Positions 18,650 through 28,070 are shown, counted from the stretch's first letter. The stretch: 59,646 bases of DNA from an uncultured Prevotellaceae bacterium (GCA_902799765.1 CADCBZ010000033.1:1-59646); one strand, 5' to 3'. The notes: a model not told the origin generated them from the letters alone. Numbers and translations are program-made.

Positions 18650-18705
18650 AGATTTAATTCTAGCACTTGCTACATTTAATTCTAACAAGTGCTGGAATTA
18701 AATCT
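18650..18705. terminator. Large inverted repeat between convergent genes
   Basis: 20-nt arms (18650-18669 and 18686-18705) differ at one position only. The 16-nt loop contains another copy of ATTTAATTCTA, so the same 11-mer occurs twice direct and once inverted. It lies between the hydrolase and priA, so it can serve as a bidirectional terminator, although neither side has a strong U-run. Confidence 0.7.
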
Positions 18706-18738
18706 AAAAAACGCCCCAATTAATAGGGAAATGTAGTT

Positions 18739-21012
18739 TTACAACGGATCGATGTCGTAATAGATCTGGAGGGAGGAATAGCGCTTGTCTTGGAGCATCT
18801 GCTGCTGGGCAAGCGCTAAATATTTGCGCACATCCGACATGTTGAGCGTTGGCTCCAGTTTCAGCACGAGTTTGCGGATAGACAAGGATTTGACCTTGGC
18901 GACAGCCGGTTTGTCAGGTCCCAAGACGCGAGAGCCGAACCACTGGCGCAACTGACTGCCGAGTTCCAAGGCGGCCGTATCAACCACGTTGTCATAACGA
19001 TGCTTCAGAAAGACATAGATGAGGCGATAATAAGGCGGATAATGGAACTGCTGGCGCTCAGCAATCACCGACTTGTAGAAAGCCTGATAGTCGTTACGGA
19101 CAATCTGATCAATCAGGGGGAGATCAGGACTCTTCGTCTGCAAGATCACAAGCCCCCGTTTGCCCTTACGTCCTGCCCGTCCGCTTACCTGCGACATCAT
19201 CATGAATCCATGTTCGTAAGCACGGAAGTCGGGATAGTTCAACATGGCATCGGCATTCAGGATACCCACCACACTCACCTTGTCGAAGTCGAGCCCCTTG
19301 GAGATCATCTGCGTGCCAATCAAGAGGTTCGTACGCCCTGCGGAAAAATCGCTGATGATACGTTCGTAGGCATGACGACTGCGGGTGGTATCAAGATCCA
19401 TTCGTGAGATGCGGGCCTCAGGGAAGATATCCTGCACCTCAGCCTCGATCTTCTCCGTACCATAGCCTTTGGTAAAGAGATCCTTGGAACCACAGGCAGG
19501 ACATTCCGTCGGCACCTGATAGGTATAGCCGCAATAATGACAGGTGAGTTGATTGAGGTTGCGATGGAAGGTGAGCGACACATCACAATGCTGGCAATGG
19601 GGCACCCAACCACACTGTTTGCACTCGATCATCGGCGCATAACCACGACGGTTCTGGAAGAGAATAACCTGTTCACCCCGTTCCAAAGCCTCACGCGTCT
19701 TTGCCAACAACAAAGGCGAGAAAGGACCTTTCATCATCTTGCGACGTTGCAGATTCTTGATATCCACCACCTGTATCTCTGGGAGTTCAATACCTTGATA
19801 ACGCTGCTGGAGGGTCACCAACCCAAACTTACCCGTCTTGGCGTTATGATAGGTCTCCATCGATGGTGTGGCTGTACCCAAGAGGGTTTTGGCACCAAAC
19901 ATCTGAGCCAGCATGATCGCTGTAGAACGGGCATGATAGCGAGGCATGGGATCCTGCTGCTTATAGCTGGTCTCGTGCTCCTCATCGATAATCACTAAGC
20001 CGAGATTCTGGAAAGGCAGCAAAACAGCACTGCGCGCACCAAGGATGACATCGTAGGGATGCTTGGAGAGTTGTTTCTGCCAGATCTCCACCCGCTCGGC
20101 ATCGGAGTATTTGCTATGATAGATACCTAAGCAATCGCCAAACACATGCTGCAGACGCTGCATGATCTGCACCGTCAGGGCGATCTCAGGCAACAGATAG
20201 AGTATCTGTTGCTTCTTCTCCAACGCTTGTTTGATCAGATGGATATATATCTCCGTCTTTCCGCTGGAAGTGACACCATGCAACAGCGTGACGTTCTTCT
20301 TCATGAAAGAGAGGAGAATCTGATTATAGGCATCCTGCTGGGCTTCGTTGAGGGGTTTGATGTTCTCCAAATGAGGCTCTCCCCCATGATTCAGTCGGCC
20401 CACCTCCAGTTCATAAGTCTCCAACAGGCCGCGTTTCACCAAAGCATTGATCGTCTGAAGCGAGGCGTGACTGGCATTCATCAGTTCATCGCGGGTGATC
20501 TCTACTGGTGTCTCGCGACAAGTCTGTCCCTCCACCGTATCCCAATGCGAGAGGGCGAGATAATGGATGAAGGCCTCCTGTTGCTTGCCTGCCCGCTGGA
20601 GCATACTCAGTGCCACATGGAGCGTCTGCTCGTTGCGGAAGTTGGGCGTCAAACGGATATAAAGCTCTGTCTTCGGACGATAGCCGTCTTCAGCCTTCAA
20701 ACCTGAAGGGAGTGCGGCTTTAAAAACCTCTCCGATGGGAGACATATAATAATCGGAGATCCAGTTCCAGAGTCTCAACTGACTATCAAGTAAGATCGGA
20801 GAAGCATCGAGCAACTGCAGGATGTCCTTTACTTCATAGTCAGAGGGCTTCCGTTCATGGATCTCCGACACAACACCTACATAGGTCTTGTTTTTTCCAA
20901 AGGGTACGAGTACACGGACGCCTACCTTAACATGCTCCTCCAGTTGCGAAGGAACTGAATAGGTAAAAAGGCCGTCAAGCGGCAGGGGCAATATGACGTC
21001 CGTGTACCGCAC
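18739..21012 (-). CDS. priA: Primosomal protein N' (replication restart helicase)
   Basis: PriA recognises stalled forks and reloads the replicative helicase. The 757-residue product contains the N-terminal 3'-DNA-binding domain (~1-100) and then the DEAH-type helicase core. This has Walker A HGVTSSGKTEIY near 245, Walker B IIDEEHETSYKQQDP and motif III GTATPSMET. The cysteine-rich zinc insert has pairs CKQCGW, CQHCDV, CHYCGY and CPACGS. The second RecA domain shows IGTQMISKGLDFD and SQVSGRAGRKGKRG. All expected parts are present. The gene is 8 bp downstream of a beta-barrel protein gene. Confidence 0.97.
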   Translation of the reverse strand: MRYTDVILPLPLDGLFTYSVPSQLEEHVKVGVRVLVPFGKNKTYVGVVSEIHERKPSDYEVKDILQLLDASPILLDSQLRLWNWISDYYMSPIGEVFKAALPSGLKAEDGYRPKTELYIRLTPNFRNEQTLHVALSMLQRAGKQQEAFIHYLALSHWDTVEGQTCRETPVEITRDELMNASHASLQTINALVKRGLLETYELEVGRLNHGGEPHLENIKPLNEAQQDAYNQILLSFMKKNVTLLHGVTSSGKTEIYIHLIKQALEKKQQILYLLPEIALTVQIMQRLQHVFGDCLGIYHSKYSDAERVEIWQKQLSKHPYDVILGARSAVLLPFQNLGLVIIDEEHETSYKQQDPMPRYHARSTAIMLAQMFGAKTLLGTATPSMETYHNAKTGKFGLVTLQQRYQGIELPEIQVVDIKNLQRRKMMKGPFSPLLLAKTREALERGEQVILFQNRRGYAPMIECKQCGWVPHCQHCDVSLTFHRNLNQLTCHYCGYTYQVPTECPACGSKDLFTKGYGTEKIEAEVQDIFPEARISRMDLDTTRSRHAYERIISDFSAGRTNLLIGTQMISKGLDFDKVSVVGILNADAMLNYPDFRAYEHGFMMMSQVSGRAGRKGKRGLVILQTKSPDLPLIDQIVRNDYQAFYKSVIAERQQFHYPPYYRLIYVFLKHRYDNVVDTAALELGSQLRQWFGSRVLGPDKPAVAKVKSLSIRKLVLKLEPTLNMSDVRKYLALAQQQMLQDKRYSSLQIYYDIDPL

Positions 21013-21020
21013 GGATGTGC

Positions 21021-21629
21021 TTAGAAGAAGTAAGCGACTCCAATCTGCCAGGCATTGAGCTTAGCATCTTCCTTGAAAACCTGACCAAGAGCATCTACTG
21101 AGAAATCACCAGTCTTTCCAAACGCGAAGTTATAATTGACAGATACCTGCAGATGGTTCAACAACATCAGACCTGCACCGACATTAGCGCTGAAGTTTGA
21201 ACTCTTAAAGGTCCAATCAGCAACAGTTGATGTAATAGTCTTGTCGCCTACATTGAATCCGAACTGAGGACCAGCAAAGAAGTAGATGCTGGCAGAACTT
21301 CCCAGACCAATGCCATAACGGACGTTAATGGGAATCTGGATAGACTGCTGCTTAACACTTATTTCATTGCCACTATCACTACCCACCGTACTCTTACGCT
21401 GATCGTAGAGTGCAGAAGCATCGATACCAAGACCTACGATAGGAAGCGTAAACTTCACGGTCGGACCAATAAAGAATCCAGCCTGGTTAGACTTGTCAGC
21501 AACGCTGGAATCAAATCTGATGCTCGTCAGGTTCAGACCACCCTTCACACCGAATTTCACTTCTGCCTTAGCAGGAACAGCTGTCATCAAGGCAGCGAAA
21601 AGAACTGCAATGGTTAAAATCTTTTTCAT
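21021..21629 (-). CDS. Outer-membrane beta-barrel protein, porin/OmpW-like
   Basis: The 202-residue product has a signal peptide ending near PAKA (residue 22) and a mature chain of alternating strands that ends in Phe (WQIGVAYFF). It begins EVKFGVKGGLNLTSIRF, typical of the 'porin family / outer-membrane beta-barrel' proteins common in Bacteroidota, which usually form eight-stranded barrels. Such proteins are mostly of unknown function. It is preceded by a TATCTTTG promoter element and followed 8 bp later by priA. Position alone does not suggest a link with DNA replication. Confidence 0.85.
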   Translation of the reverse strand: MKKILTIAVLFAALMTAVPAKAEVKFGVKGGLNLTSIRFDSSVADKSNQAGFFIGPTVKFTLPIVGLGIDASALYDQRKSTVGSDSGNEISVKQQSIQIPINVRYGIGLGSSASIYFFAGPQFGFNVGDKTITSTVADWTFKSSNFSANVGAGLMLLNHLQVSVNYNFAFGKTGDFSVDALGQVFKEDAKLNAWQIGVAYFF

Positions 21630-21661
21630 TTCTCAAATCTTTTTAAGTTAAAAAATCGGTG

Positions 21662-21669
21662 CAAAGATA
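21662..21669 (-). promoter_or_regulatory. -7 element of the beta-barrel protein gene
   Basis: TATCTTTG followed by CACC on the minus strand, 33 nt upstream of the start codon. No clear -33 element is visible. Confidence 0.6.
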
Positions 21670-21714
21670 CGAAAAAACTTGGAACCCGTATCGTTTTGTC
21701 CAACTTTTAACACA

Positions 21715-22821
21715 TTAATGTCGCTCACGGCGCACCGTAACACGTGCAGCGCTATTGGCAGGCGTAGTGGTCGTTCCCTTCTTTGACTTGCCTGCTTTCG
21801 TACGCTTTGAGCTGTTTTTAGCAGATTTAACCTTGCCTTTCTTTTTGGTATCGAGTTTGGCGATACTATCGAGCGAATCCTTCTTGACGGGATCACCGAA
21901 GATGGTCTTATGGAAGTCTGCCAGTTCTTTCTCAATGCGCTTCTGTTCAGCTGTCATCGCAGCCTCATCAGGACAGTACTGCGCCAAGGTCTTACCCTGG
22001 GCATTGTTAGTCTTGTAGATCTGTCCGCGATACATATTCAGCGTGAAGAAATCGTCCATCGACATAGTGGCAGCATTATTTAGATTACTCGGCATCACAG
22101 TCTGACGATTCAGGAAGGGCTCCAGATCGCTGTACTTCACCCAGAACAAAGGATACTGGGTGGCTTCTCCGCCGAAATCATCATCACGCAACATCACAGG
22201 ACAGAGGGCGAGCACCTTGATATGGAAGGTGGAATTAGCCTGGTCGTAGTAGGCACTCTCCTTCAGGAAGAACTTCTTAACTTCAGATGAAGGGATATCG
22301 CTGTTGTCAACCTTCAACTTGCCATCCTGCTCCTCGTAGAAGATGTGATAGTTGTCGAGGATGGTCTTCATATCCACCCTTGCCTCATTCGTAAAGACAT
22401 CGCTGCCATCCGTAGGATACTCATAGACAGGGACATAACCATTCTGAGCCAGTTTGAAGATATAGGTAAACAGATTCAGTTGCCTGCCCTGTGGCTCTAC
22501 GGGGTAATAAAGACCTGCATTGGCATCCTTCGAGAGATCGAGCTCACGATAGATGTCACGACGCCACACCACCTCCTCTGGCATATCCACTGCCGTGGGA
22601 AATGAGATCTGTGCGCGCACAGACATCGCAGAAGACGGGTTTTTCCGCTGATTCTGTTTCGATTGCTGCGGTTGCTGCGATTGTGGCTGTTGCTGCGATT
22701 GTGGCTGTTGCTGCGGTTGTGGCTGTTGCTGTTCACTTTTCTGCACGCGGCGCTGCTTTGGCTGGGCCGTAGAAGTGAAAAGAGAGAAGTGGAAAGTGAA
22801 AAGTACTAATACCACTTTCAT
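21715..22821 (-). CDS. gldN: Type IX secretion / gliding protein GldN (PorN)
   Basis: GldN/PorN is a periplasmic component of the type IX secretion system and forms the large ring with GldK/PorK. I place the start at 22821 (MKVVLVLFTFHFSLFTSTAQ), since it gives a clean signal peptide. An upstream ATG at 22869 is possible. After the signal lies a Gln/Pro-rich linker of about 30 residues (PQQQPQSQQQPQ type). The conserved GldN domain (~80-300) has AVDMPEEVVWRRDIYRELDL, FYYEEQ-like segments and LWVKYSDLEPF-like motifs. The C-terminal tail is Lys-rich and low in complexity. It is the last gene of the gldKLMN set. Confidence 0.93.
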   Translation of the reverse strand: MKVVLVLFTFHFSLFTSTAQPKQRRVQKSEQQQPQPQQQPQSQQQPQSQQPQQSKQNQRKNPSSAMSVRAQISFPTAVDMPEEVVWRRDIYRELDLSKDANAGLYYPVEPQGRQLNLFTYIFKLAQNGYVPVYEYPTDGSDVFTNEARVDMKTILDNYHIFYEEQDGKLKVDNSDIPSSEVKKFFLKESAYYDQANSTFHIKVLALCPVMLRDDDFGGEATQYPLFWVKYSDLEPFLNRQTVMPSNLNNAATMSMDDFFTLNMYRGQIYKTNNAQGKTLAQYCPDEAAMTAEQKRIEKELADFHKTIFGDPVKKDSLDSIAKLDTKKKGKVKSAKNSSKRTKAGKSKKGTTTTPANSAARVTVRRERH

Positions 22822-22921
22822 CCAACAATATCTATTCACTTCGATTATTCTCATTCGATTCATGATCATACCACTATATTTTTATTATCAGTCAAACTTC
22901 TCATTTTTCACTTTTCACTTC

Positions 22922-24487
22922 TCACTTCACAATCACTTCCATCGGATTCTGAAGGGTACGCGTCAGACCGTCAGGGCCAACCACCGTGACACGGGACACA
23001 TAGAAACGACGGTTACGCGCCAGTTTGCGGAAGGTATCTTTCTGACGTTCAGAGAACGAGGCTCCGTCGGATGCCATCGGTACGGCATTTCCCATATTAT
23101 CGAAGAAAACCGTCTCGAAACTCTGCACACGGAAAGCGATATCCAGGATGCCGTCATCGATAGCTGCTCCAATCGCATTGGCTGCAACAAGTTGCGACTT
23201 AGCCAGGCCACCACCTTTATAACGTGTGGGGTTGCCATGTTCATCCTTCATTGAGATATAAGGTGTGGGATCTGGGAGTTTACGCACTCGGAAAGTATAT
23301 TGTCCCATCTGTTGCGGACGACCCGTATTCGTAGAGACGACAGTGATAGTAGCATCCTGTCCGATCTTTGAAGGACGGGCGATATACTTGCCTGGACCTA
23401 CGGATTGTAACGTGCCATTCGTCATCGACGCCTGAATCTTATTGGAAGGAACACCTGGCACACTCACGCTGATGGGGTTATTATAACCTGCATAAAGCAT
23501 GTTCATCAAGTCTGCCGACACCGTCGCACTCGGATCCACAACGGTATATTTCTGGCTGAAGTCCCGGCGGATATGATCGCCATTACCATTAACGGTCTCC
23601 ATATAGCCGGCCAACGTGAAATCCCCCGTTCGATTACAGATGGTCTCATAAAGACCATTGTTCAGGGTCACCTTCTGATTACCAATATAAATATCAGGTA
23701 CTTGGGTGGTATCCACAGCTGCCATCACGATGCGCGCAGAGAAACGGTCGCCTCTGACAATCGTCTGGGAACTGGGAATGACGAAAGCAGAAAGGGCATT
23801 TACACGGATATCCTTCACGTCGATATTCTGCACCAATGTATGCAAAACCTCACGCTCAGCGTAACGGACATCACTCTGCAGTTTCGACAATAAGGTGACT
23901 GCTGCGACGGCAGGCATATCCTCAAACATAAACTCCTGCCAGTTCTTACCCAAAGCCTCAGCCTTACGCGGAATGCTCGTTGACAGGTTGGCGTTGATAA
24001 TCTGCTGTTTGCTCATATCCGAGGTCATTCCCACAACACGGTTACGGAAGGATCTGATGGCGTTGAATAACTCCTGACCCTTACCTCGTCCTGGTGCCAG
24101 CATCACCTGATTGGCTGCCTCAAGGTCTTCCTTGTTCTGGAAATCCTCGATAGTGGCATCCTTGCCATCAGCCTCACGCACGATGGCTAACTTCAGTTCT
24201 TCGGCGAAGTTGTAGAGGGAATCACTGATACGCCTCACCTCCTGAGCCTTATCATACCAAGCCTTTACCTTCGTGGGGTTGAGCCTCATCTGCATCTCCA
24301 GATCATCATAGACAATCTTGTTTTCCTTGATGGAGCCGTTAGTGGTACGATTCAGACTGTCTTCCACGATAGAGAAGCCGTTGAGCACCTCAGAAGAGAC
24401 GTTCAGCGCGAGCATGGCCATCAAGACGACATACATCAGATTGATCATCTTCTGGCGAGGGGAGACGGGTCTTTTTCTAATTGCCAT
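22922..24487 (-). CDS. gldM: Type IX secretion motor protein GldM (PorM)
   Basis: GldM/PorM has one N-terminal membrane helix and a large periplasmic stalk. With GldL it forms the proton-driven motor of type IX secretion. The 521-residue product starts MAIRKRPVSPRQKMINLMYV followed by the helix VLMAMLALNVSSEVL. The periplasmic part contains the D1 helical bundle (~35-230) and beta domains D2-D4, with SVPGVPSNKIQASMTNGTL typical of the family. The start codon is four bases beyond the gldL stop, which indicates tight coupling, as expected for proteins made in fixed ratio. Confidence 0.96.
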   Translation of the reverse strand: MAIRKRPVSPRQKMINLMYVVLMAMLALNVSSEVLNGFSIVEDSLNRTTNGSIKENKIVYDDLEMQMRLNPTKVKAWYDKAQEVRRISDSLYNFAEELKLAIVREADGKDATIEDFQNKEDLEAANQVMLAPGRGKGQELFNAIRSFRNRVVGMTSDMSKQQIINANLSTSIPRKAEALGKNWQEFMFEDMPAVAAVTLLSKLQSDVRYAEREVLHTLVQNIDVKDIRVNALSAFVIPSSQTIVRGDRFSARIVMAAVDTTQVPDIYIGNQKVTLNNGLYETICNRTGDFTLAGYMETVNGNGDHIRRDFSQKYTVVDPSATVSADLMNMLYAGYNNPISVSVPGVPSNKIQASMTNGTLQSVGPGKYIARPSKIGQDATITVVSTNTGRPQQMGQYTFRVRKLPDPTPYISMKDEHGNPTRYKGGGLAKSQLVAANAIGAAIDDGILDIAFRVQSFETVFFDNMGNAVPMASDGASFSERQKDTFRKLARNRRFYVSRVTVVGPDGLTRTLQNPMEVIVK

Positions 24488-24491
24488 GTTC

Positions 24492-25601
24492 TTATACGTT
24501 CATCTTTGCCGTCATTGCCTCAATCATACGGGCATAGATCTTATTGAGTTCAGCAATTTGGGCTGCCATCTTACGGGTCTGTTCGTTAATATCGTCGATC
24601 GTGCCGATCTGTGAACTGGCACTCTTGAGCTGCAGTTCATAAACCTTGCAGATTCCTGTCAGCGTACGATTCAGATTCTCCATCTCCTCAGAGTCGTGAG
24701 CGAGTTTGTCTGTTTGCTCGGATACACGAGAGAGCATCTCCGTGAGGCGTTTCAGCTCAGTCACATAATTGGTTGTTGCTTCCTCGAGTTCCGGTGTCAT
24801 CTGCGGGAATGAAGAGGGAGCTGATGAACCACCAGAAACATGTACGCCACCTCCTGATACAGGTATTCCTCCACCCGAAACAGAAATGACAGAGGACGAT
24901 ACGGCCGCAATAGCTTCGCTATCCACGACAGGGGCACCAGTAGCTACGGCACCAGAAACAGGTGCACCAGAAGCAGGTGCAGCGCCACTACCGCCAACAA
25001 CGAATGTACCACCAGAAACACCAGAGGCAGGAGCATTACCGCCACCACTGCCACCAATAACGACAGTACCACCACCGGTTCCACCAGAAGCGCCAGGACC
25101 GCCAGAGGTAGGAGCATTACCACCACCACTGCCGCCGATAACGACAGTGCCACCGCCTGTTCCACCAGAAACACCAGAGGCAGGAGCATTACCTCCACCA
25201 CTGCCGCCGATAACGACAGTACCGCCACCAGTTCCACCAGAAGCGCCAGGACCGCCAGAGGTAGGAGCATTACCTCCACCGCCGCCCACAACGACAGTAC
25301 CGCCACCCGCGTGCTGGCCTGTAGGCATACTTGTGTCTGTATGGATATCCAACTCCATACCATCAGCCGTCTTATCAAAAGGACGGTCGAAGGCAGAAAT
25401 GAAGAACACAAACACCTCAGTTCCCATGCCGAGGAAGAGGAAGAAGTTGGCACCTGGCAGGTGAGTCAACTTAAAAAGCGTACCTAAGATCACAATCGAC
25501 GCACCCCAGCTATAGGCATAGTTCAGAAACGTCTGACCAGGCACACTATCCATCCACTTCTGTAAGCGGTAGATGATATTGATTTTACTGTATATAGTCA
25601 T
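24492..25601 (-). CDS. gldL: Type IX secretion motor protein GldL (PorL) with long Gly-rich insert
   Basis: GldL/PorL provides the proton channel of the type IX motor. Two membrane helices are visible at ~25-47 and ~52-72 (SWGASIVILGTLFKL, FFLFLGMGTEVFVFFISAF). The acidic Glu inside the second helix is the residue expected to carry protons. The cytoplasmic C-terminus (~268-369) is a coiled coil (YVTELKRLTEMLSRVSEQTD). Between them lies a Gly/Ser/Ala-rich segment of about 165 residues (98-262), with four to five repeats of GTVVIGGSGGGNAP. Usual family members are roughly 215-280 residues long, so this 369-residue form is enlarged by the repeat. Confidence 0.94.
   Translation of the reverse strand: MTIYSKINIIYRLQKWMDSVPGQTFLNYAYSWGASIVILGTLFKLTHLPGANFFLFLGMGTEVFVFFISAFDRPFDKTADGMELDIHTDTSMPTGQHAGGGTVVVGGGGGNAPTSGGPGASGGTGGGTVVIGGSGGGNAPASGVSGGTGGGTVVIGGSGGGNAPTSGGPGASGGTGGGTVVIGGSGGGNAPASGVSGGTFVVGGSGAAPASGAPVSGAVATGAPVVDSEAIAAVSSSVISVSGGGIPVSGGGVHVSGGSSAPSSFPQMTPELEEATTNYVTELKRLTEMLSRVSEQTDKLAHDSEEMENLNRTLTGICKVYELQLKSASSQIGTIDDINEQTRKMAAQIAELNKIYARMIEAMTAKMNV
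24816..25310 (-). repeat. Tandem repeat encoding the Gly-rich GldL linker
   Basis: Units of about 72-81 bp encode GTVVIGGSGGGNAP followed by alternating spacers SGGPGASGGTGG and ASGVSGGTGG. The core starts at residues 101, 127, 151 and 178, and a degenerate VSGGG(I/V) series follows. Alternating A/B spacers suggest duplication of a 153-bp double unit. Confidence 0.85.
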
Positions 25602-25620
25602 ATCTTAAACTCCTTTAGGG

Positions 25621-27060
25621 TTATTTCTTCTTTTTGCCTTTCACCTTGATCTTGTCGCTGGTAGTATTAGCAAGACTTCTCACACAACGGAAGCCGATAT
25701 AAGAGCGCGGCTGGTTCTGATACTCAGAGGAACGCCAAGCCGAACGGATATACGACTCAGGATCTTTCCAAGAACCACCTCTGACACTCTTCTTCTTCAA
25801 GCGATAGGGATCCTCCTGAGCGGCATTATACCTCAACTGCGGATTGATGTCGTTCATAGCCTCCACACCTGCCTCAGTATAGATGGTAGAAGTCCATTCT
25901 GCCACATTACCCGCCATATCATATAGGCCATTACTGTTAGCCGCATAGATACCCACCTTACTGGTAATCAGGTTACCATCTTTGGTGTAGTTACCATTAT
26001 CGGGCTTGAAGTTGGCATAGAAGCATCCCTTGCCACTGGCCACATCCTCATTGTCCCACGGGAACTCATTCTGGTCCTTACCGCGAGCCGCATACTCCCA
26101 CTCTGCCTCTGTCGGCAGACGGTAACGCTGCACATAACGCGCTGCTGGTCCAAGTCCCTTCAGCAGATACTCCGTACGCCAGGCACAGAAAGCATTGGCC
26201 TGTTCCCATGTGACACCCACGACAGGATAGTCGTTATAAGCGGCATTCGAGAAATAGTAACGCATATAAGTCTCGTTGTCGGCATTGGGGAAATCATTCA
26301 CCCAACAAGTCGTATCTGGGAACACATTCACGATATAAGTATTCAGAAAATCCCAAGGACCTGTGAGTTGACGGTTGATGGTCTCTCTCACGATGCGGCC
26401 CTCATCATCGATATAAGCAGTATCCTTAGAAATCCACACTTGTTCTTCAGGATTCACAGTGAGATCTGTATTCAGATTACGCTCCTGGGGATTAATACGA
26501 TTACGACGCAGGGCTGCAGTGGTATAGTCGTAGATCTCATAACGGTAATTCAACTGCTGATAATCCAACATACGCTCACCCGTCACAGGATTGGTGACAT
26601 ACATGCCGTCGATAATCTCCTGCTCGTCTTCACTCGGACGACGAGGCAAAGACTTCTTCCAGTTGATGACGCTGCCGATTTCCTCACCATCTTTATCGGT
26701 CTTCACCTTCTTATAGGTCTCGTCTATCTCCGACAGACGTTCACGCAGAATGGAGTCACGGACATAATTCACAAACTGACGGTACATGGAATTGGTCACC
26801 TCGGTCTCGTCCATCCAGAAACCCTCAACGGAGATATCACGCAGAGGGGTCTTCTTTCCCCAAAGCGTATCCTGGTTCTCAATACCCATTTTCAGGTGAC
26901 CGCGTTTCACCAGTGTCATGCCATAAGGTGTCGGCTCAGAGAAGGCACGTCCACCCGCACCTGTCACCTCGCCACCGCCAGATGAGGCCATTTTACTACC
27001 AAAGCAACTGCTTAACAAAAGCAGCGAGGCTAAAAGGCTGAAAATTTTATTCGTTCCCAT
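25621..27060 (-). CDS. gldK: Type IX secretion lipoprotein GldK (PorK)
   Basis: GldK/PorK is a lipoprotein related to formylglycine-generating enzymes but without known catalysis. It builds the periplasmic ring under the outer membrane. The signal peptide ends in a lipobox (LLLLSSCFGS, Cys near 19). The SUMF-like domain covers ~45-465 with MTLVKRGHLKMGIENQ, FWMDETEVTNSMYRQFV, YPVVGVTWEQANAFCAW, RLPTEAEWEYAARG and SVRGGSWKD, ending YIGFRCVRS. A basic tail (KIKVKGKKKK) follows. It lies 25 bp below porP and 19 bp above gldL. Confidence 0.96.
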   Translation of the reverse strand: MGTNKIFSLLASLLLLSSCFGSKMASSGGGEVTGAGGRAFSEPTPYGMTLVKRGHLKMGIENQDTLWGKKTPLRDISVEGFWMDETEVTNSMYRQFVNYVRDSILRERLSEIDETYKKVKTDKDGEEIGSVINWKKSLPRRPSEDEQEIIDGMYVTNPVTGERMLDYQQLNYRYEIYDYTTAALRRNRINPQERNLNTDLTVNPEEQVWISKDTAYIDDEGRIVRETINRQLTGPWDFLNTYIVNVFPDTTCWVNDFPNADNETYMRYYFSNAAYNDYPVVGVTWEQANAFCAWRTEYLLKGLGPAARYVQRYRLPTEAEWEYAARGKDQNEFPWDNEDVASGKGCFYANFKPDNGNYTKDGNLITSKVGIYAANSNGLYDMAGNVAEWTSTIYTEAGVEAMNDINPQLRYNAAQEDPYRLKKKSVRGGSWKDPESYIRSAWRSSEYQNQPRSYIGFRCVRSLANTTSDKIKVKGKKKK

Positions 27061-27085
27061 ATTTCGATGTTTACTACTTGATCAT

Positions 27086-28033
27086 TTAAAGAATTCTCAC
27101 ACTCTTATGAAGATGACGTCCTTTCTTATGAAGCTCGATATCCATCTGATAGCCCACAAAGAGTTCATGACTTCCATTGCCGACACTTATCGCTGAGGTG
27201 TAGAGCTCGTAGCTGTAGCCCAGCTTGACGCCTTTGATGACACCACCCAGCTGAAAAGTAACCGAAGTAGCAGGACTATAGGTGAGACCAGCATACAAAT
27301 GCCGCTTCTCATGCGAGTACTGCAGGCGTCCGGAGAGATCTCCCCGCCACGCCACACCGTCGGTACGTCCGAGCACAGAGGTCTGTATCGATAGAAACGG
27401 ATTTCTTAGCTGAATATTGTATCCGCCAGTCAAATAATAGGTGGCGGCAATATCGAGCTGATTTTTCTCACCGAGTTCCACACGAGGTGAGGTGACATGT
27501 AAGACAGAGAAACCCGCATACCAGTCGCGTCGCCGATAATAGAGTCCCAGTCCGAAGTCGAAAGCAGAACCATTGACTGATGACTTGGTGAAAACAGGGT
27601 CTTCGTCGATCACATCGGCCTTGGAACCATCGAAGGTCTCGCTGAGCATCGCAACCTGTACACCCACGCTCAGGCGGCCTCCCAACAGTTTCGGCTGGTA
27701 AGCATATTGAAGACCTAAACGCTTGTGGGTAAAGAGGCCGATGGCATCATTCATGAACTGAAGACCAACACCATGATAGGATTTAAAGGCATAGAACGGC
27801 ATATCGGCAGCAGCGTACATCGTATTCGGATTGTTCTCGTAGCCTGCCATCTGGATGGCATAAGCACCGGTAATGTTCAGTTTAACCTCCTTACCTACGG
27901 CAGCAGGATTGAAAGATGGCTCCATCGCCCAATAATGGGAGAAAGAGACATCATACTGAGCCCTGACAGTCAAAGTGACAAAACAGAGTATAGAAATGAT
28001 ATAAAAATTCAATTTCACACCTAAATAACGCAT
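27086..28033 (-). CDS. porP: PorP/SprF family type IX secretion outer-membrane protein
   Basis: PorP/SprF proteins are outer-membrane barrels that accompany the type IX core and help surface attachment of secreted proteins. The 315-residue product has a signal peptide and the family start AQYDVSFSHYWAMEPSFNPAAVG, and then GLQYAYQPKLLGGRLSVGVQ. Many beta strands follow (WYAGFSVLHVTSPRVELG). The C-terminus is more basic than in many relatives (KKGRHLHKSVRIL). It is the first gene of the operon porP-gldK-gldL-gldM-gldN and is transcribed away from the binding-protein operon. Confidence 0.92.
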   Translation of the reverse strand: MRYLGVKLNFYIISILCFVTLTVRAQYDVSFSHYWAMEPSFNPAAVGKEVKLNITGAYAIQMAGYENNPNTMYAAADMPFYAFKSYHGVGLQFMNDAIGLFTHKRLGLQYAYQPKLLGGRLSVGVQVAMLSETFDGSKADVIDEDPVFTKSSVNGSAFDFGLGLYYRRRDWYAGFSVLHVTSPRVELGEKNQLDIAATYYLTGGYNIQLRNPFLSIQTSVLGRTDGVAWRGDLSGRLQYSHEKRHLYAGLTYSPATSVTFQLGGVIKGVKLGYSYELYTSAISVGNGSHELFVGYQMDIELHKKGRHLHKSVRIL

Positions 28034-28070
28034 TCTGACAAGGTTTATTGTGATTTTTTCGCCAATTTAC

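Noticed and set aside
25005-25301. Regular repeats that could suggest a CRISPR array
   Set aside because: Units are in frame within gldL, differ in length, and the intervening parts are also repetitive. There are no unique spacers and no cas genes.
24769-25464. Pro-rich 231-codon open frame on the plus strand
   Set aside because: It is antisense to the Gly-rich repeat of gldL. Gly codons read backwards give Pro, so it is a shadow.
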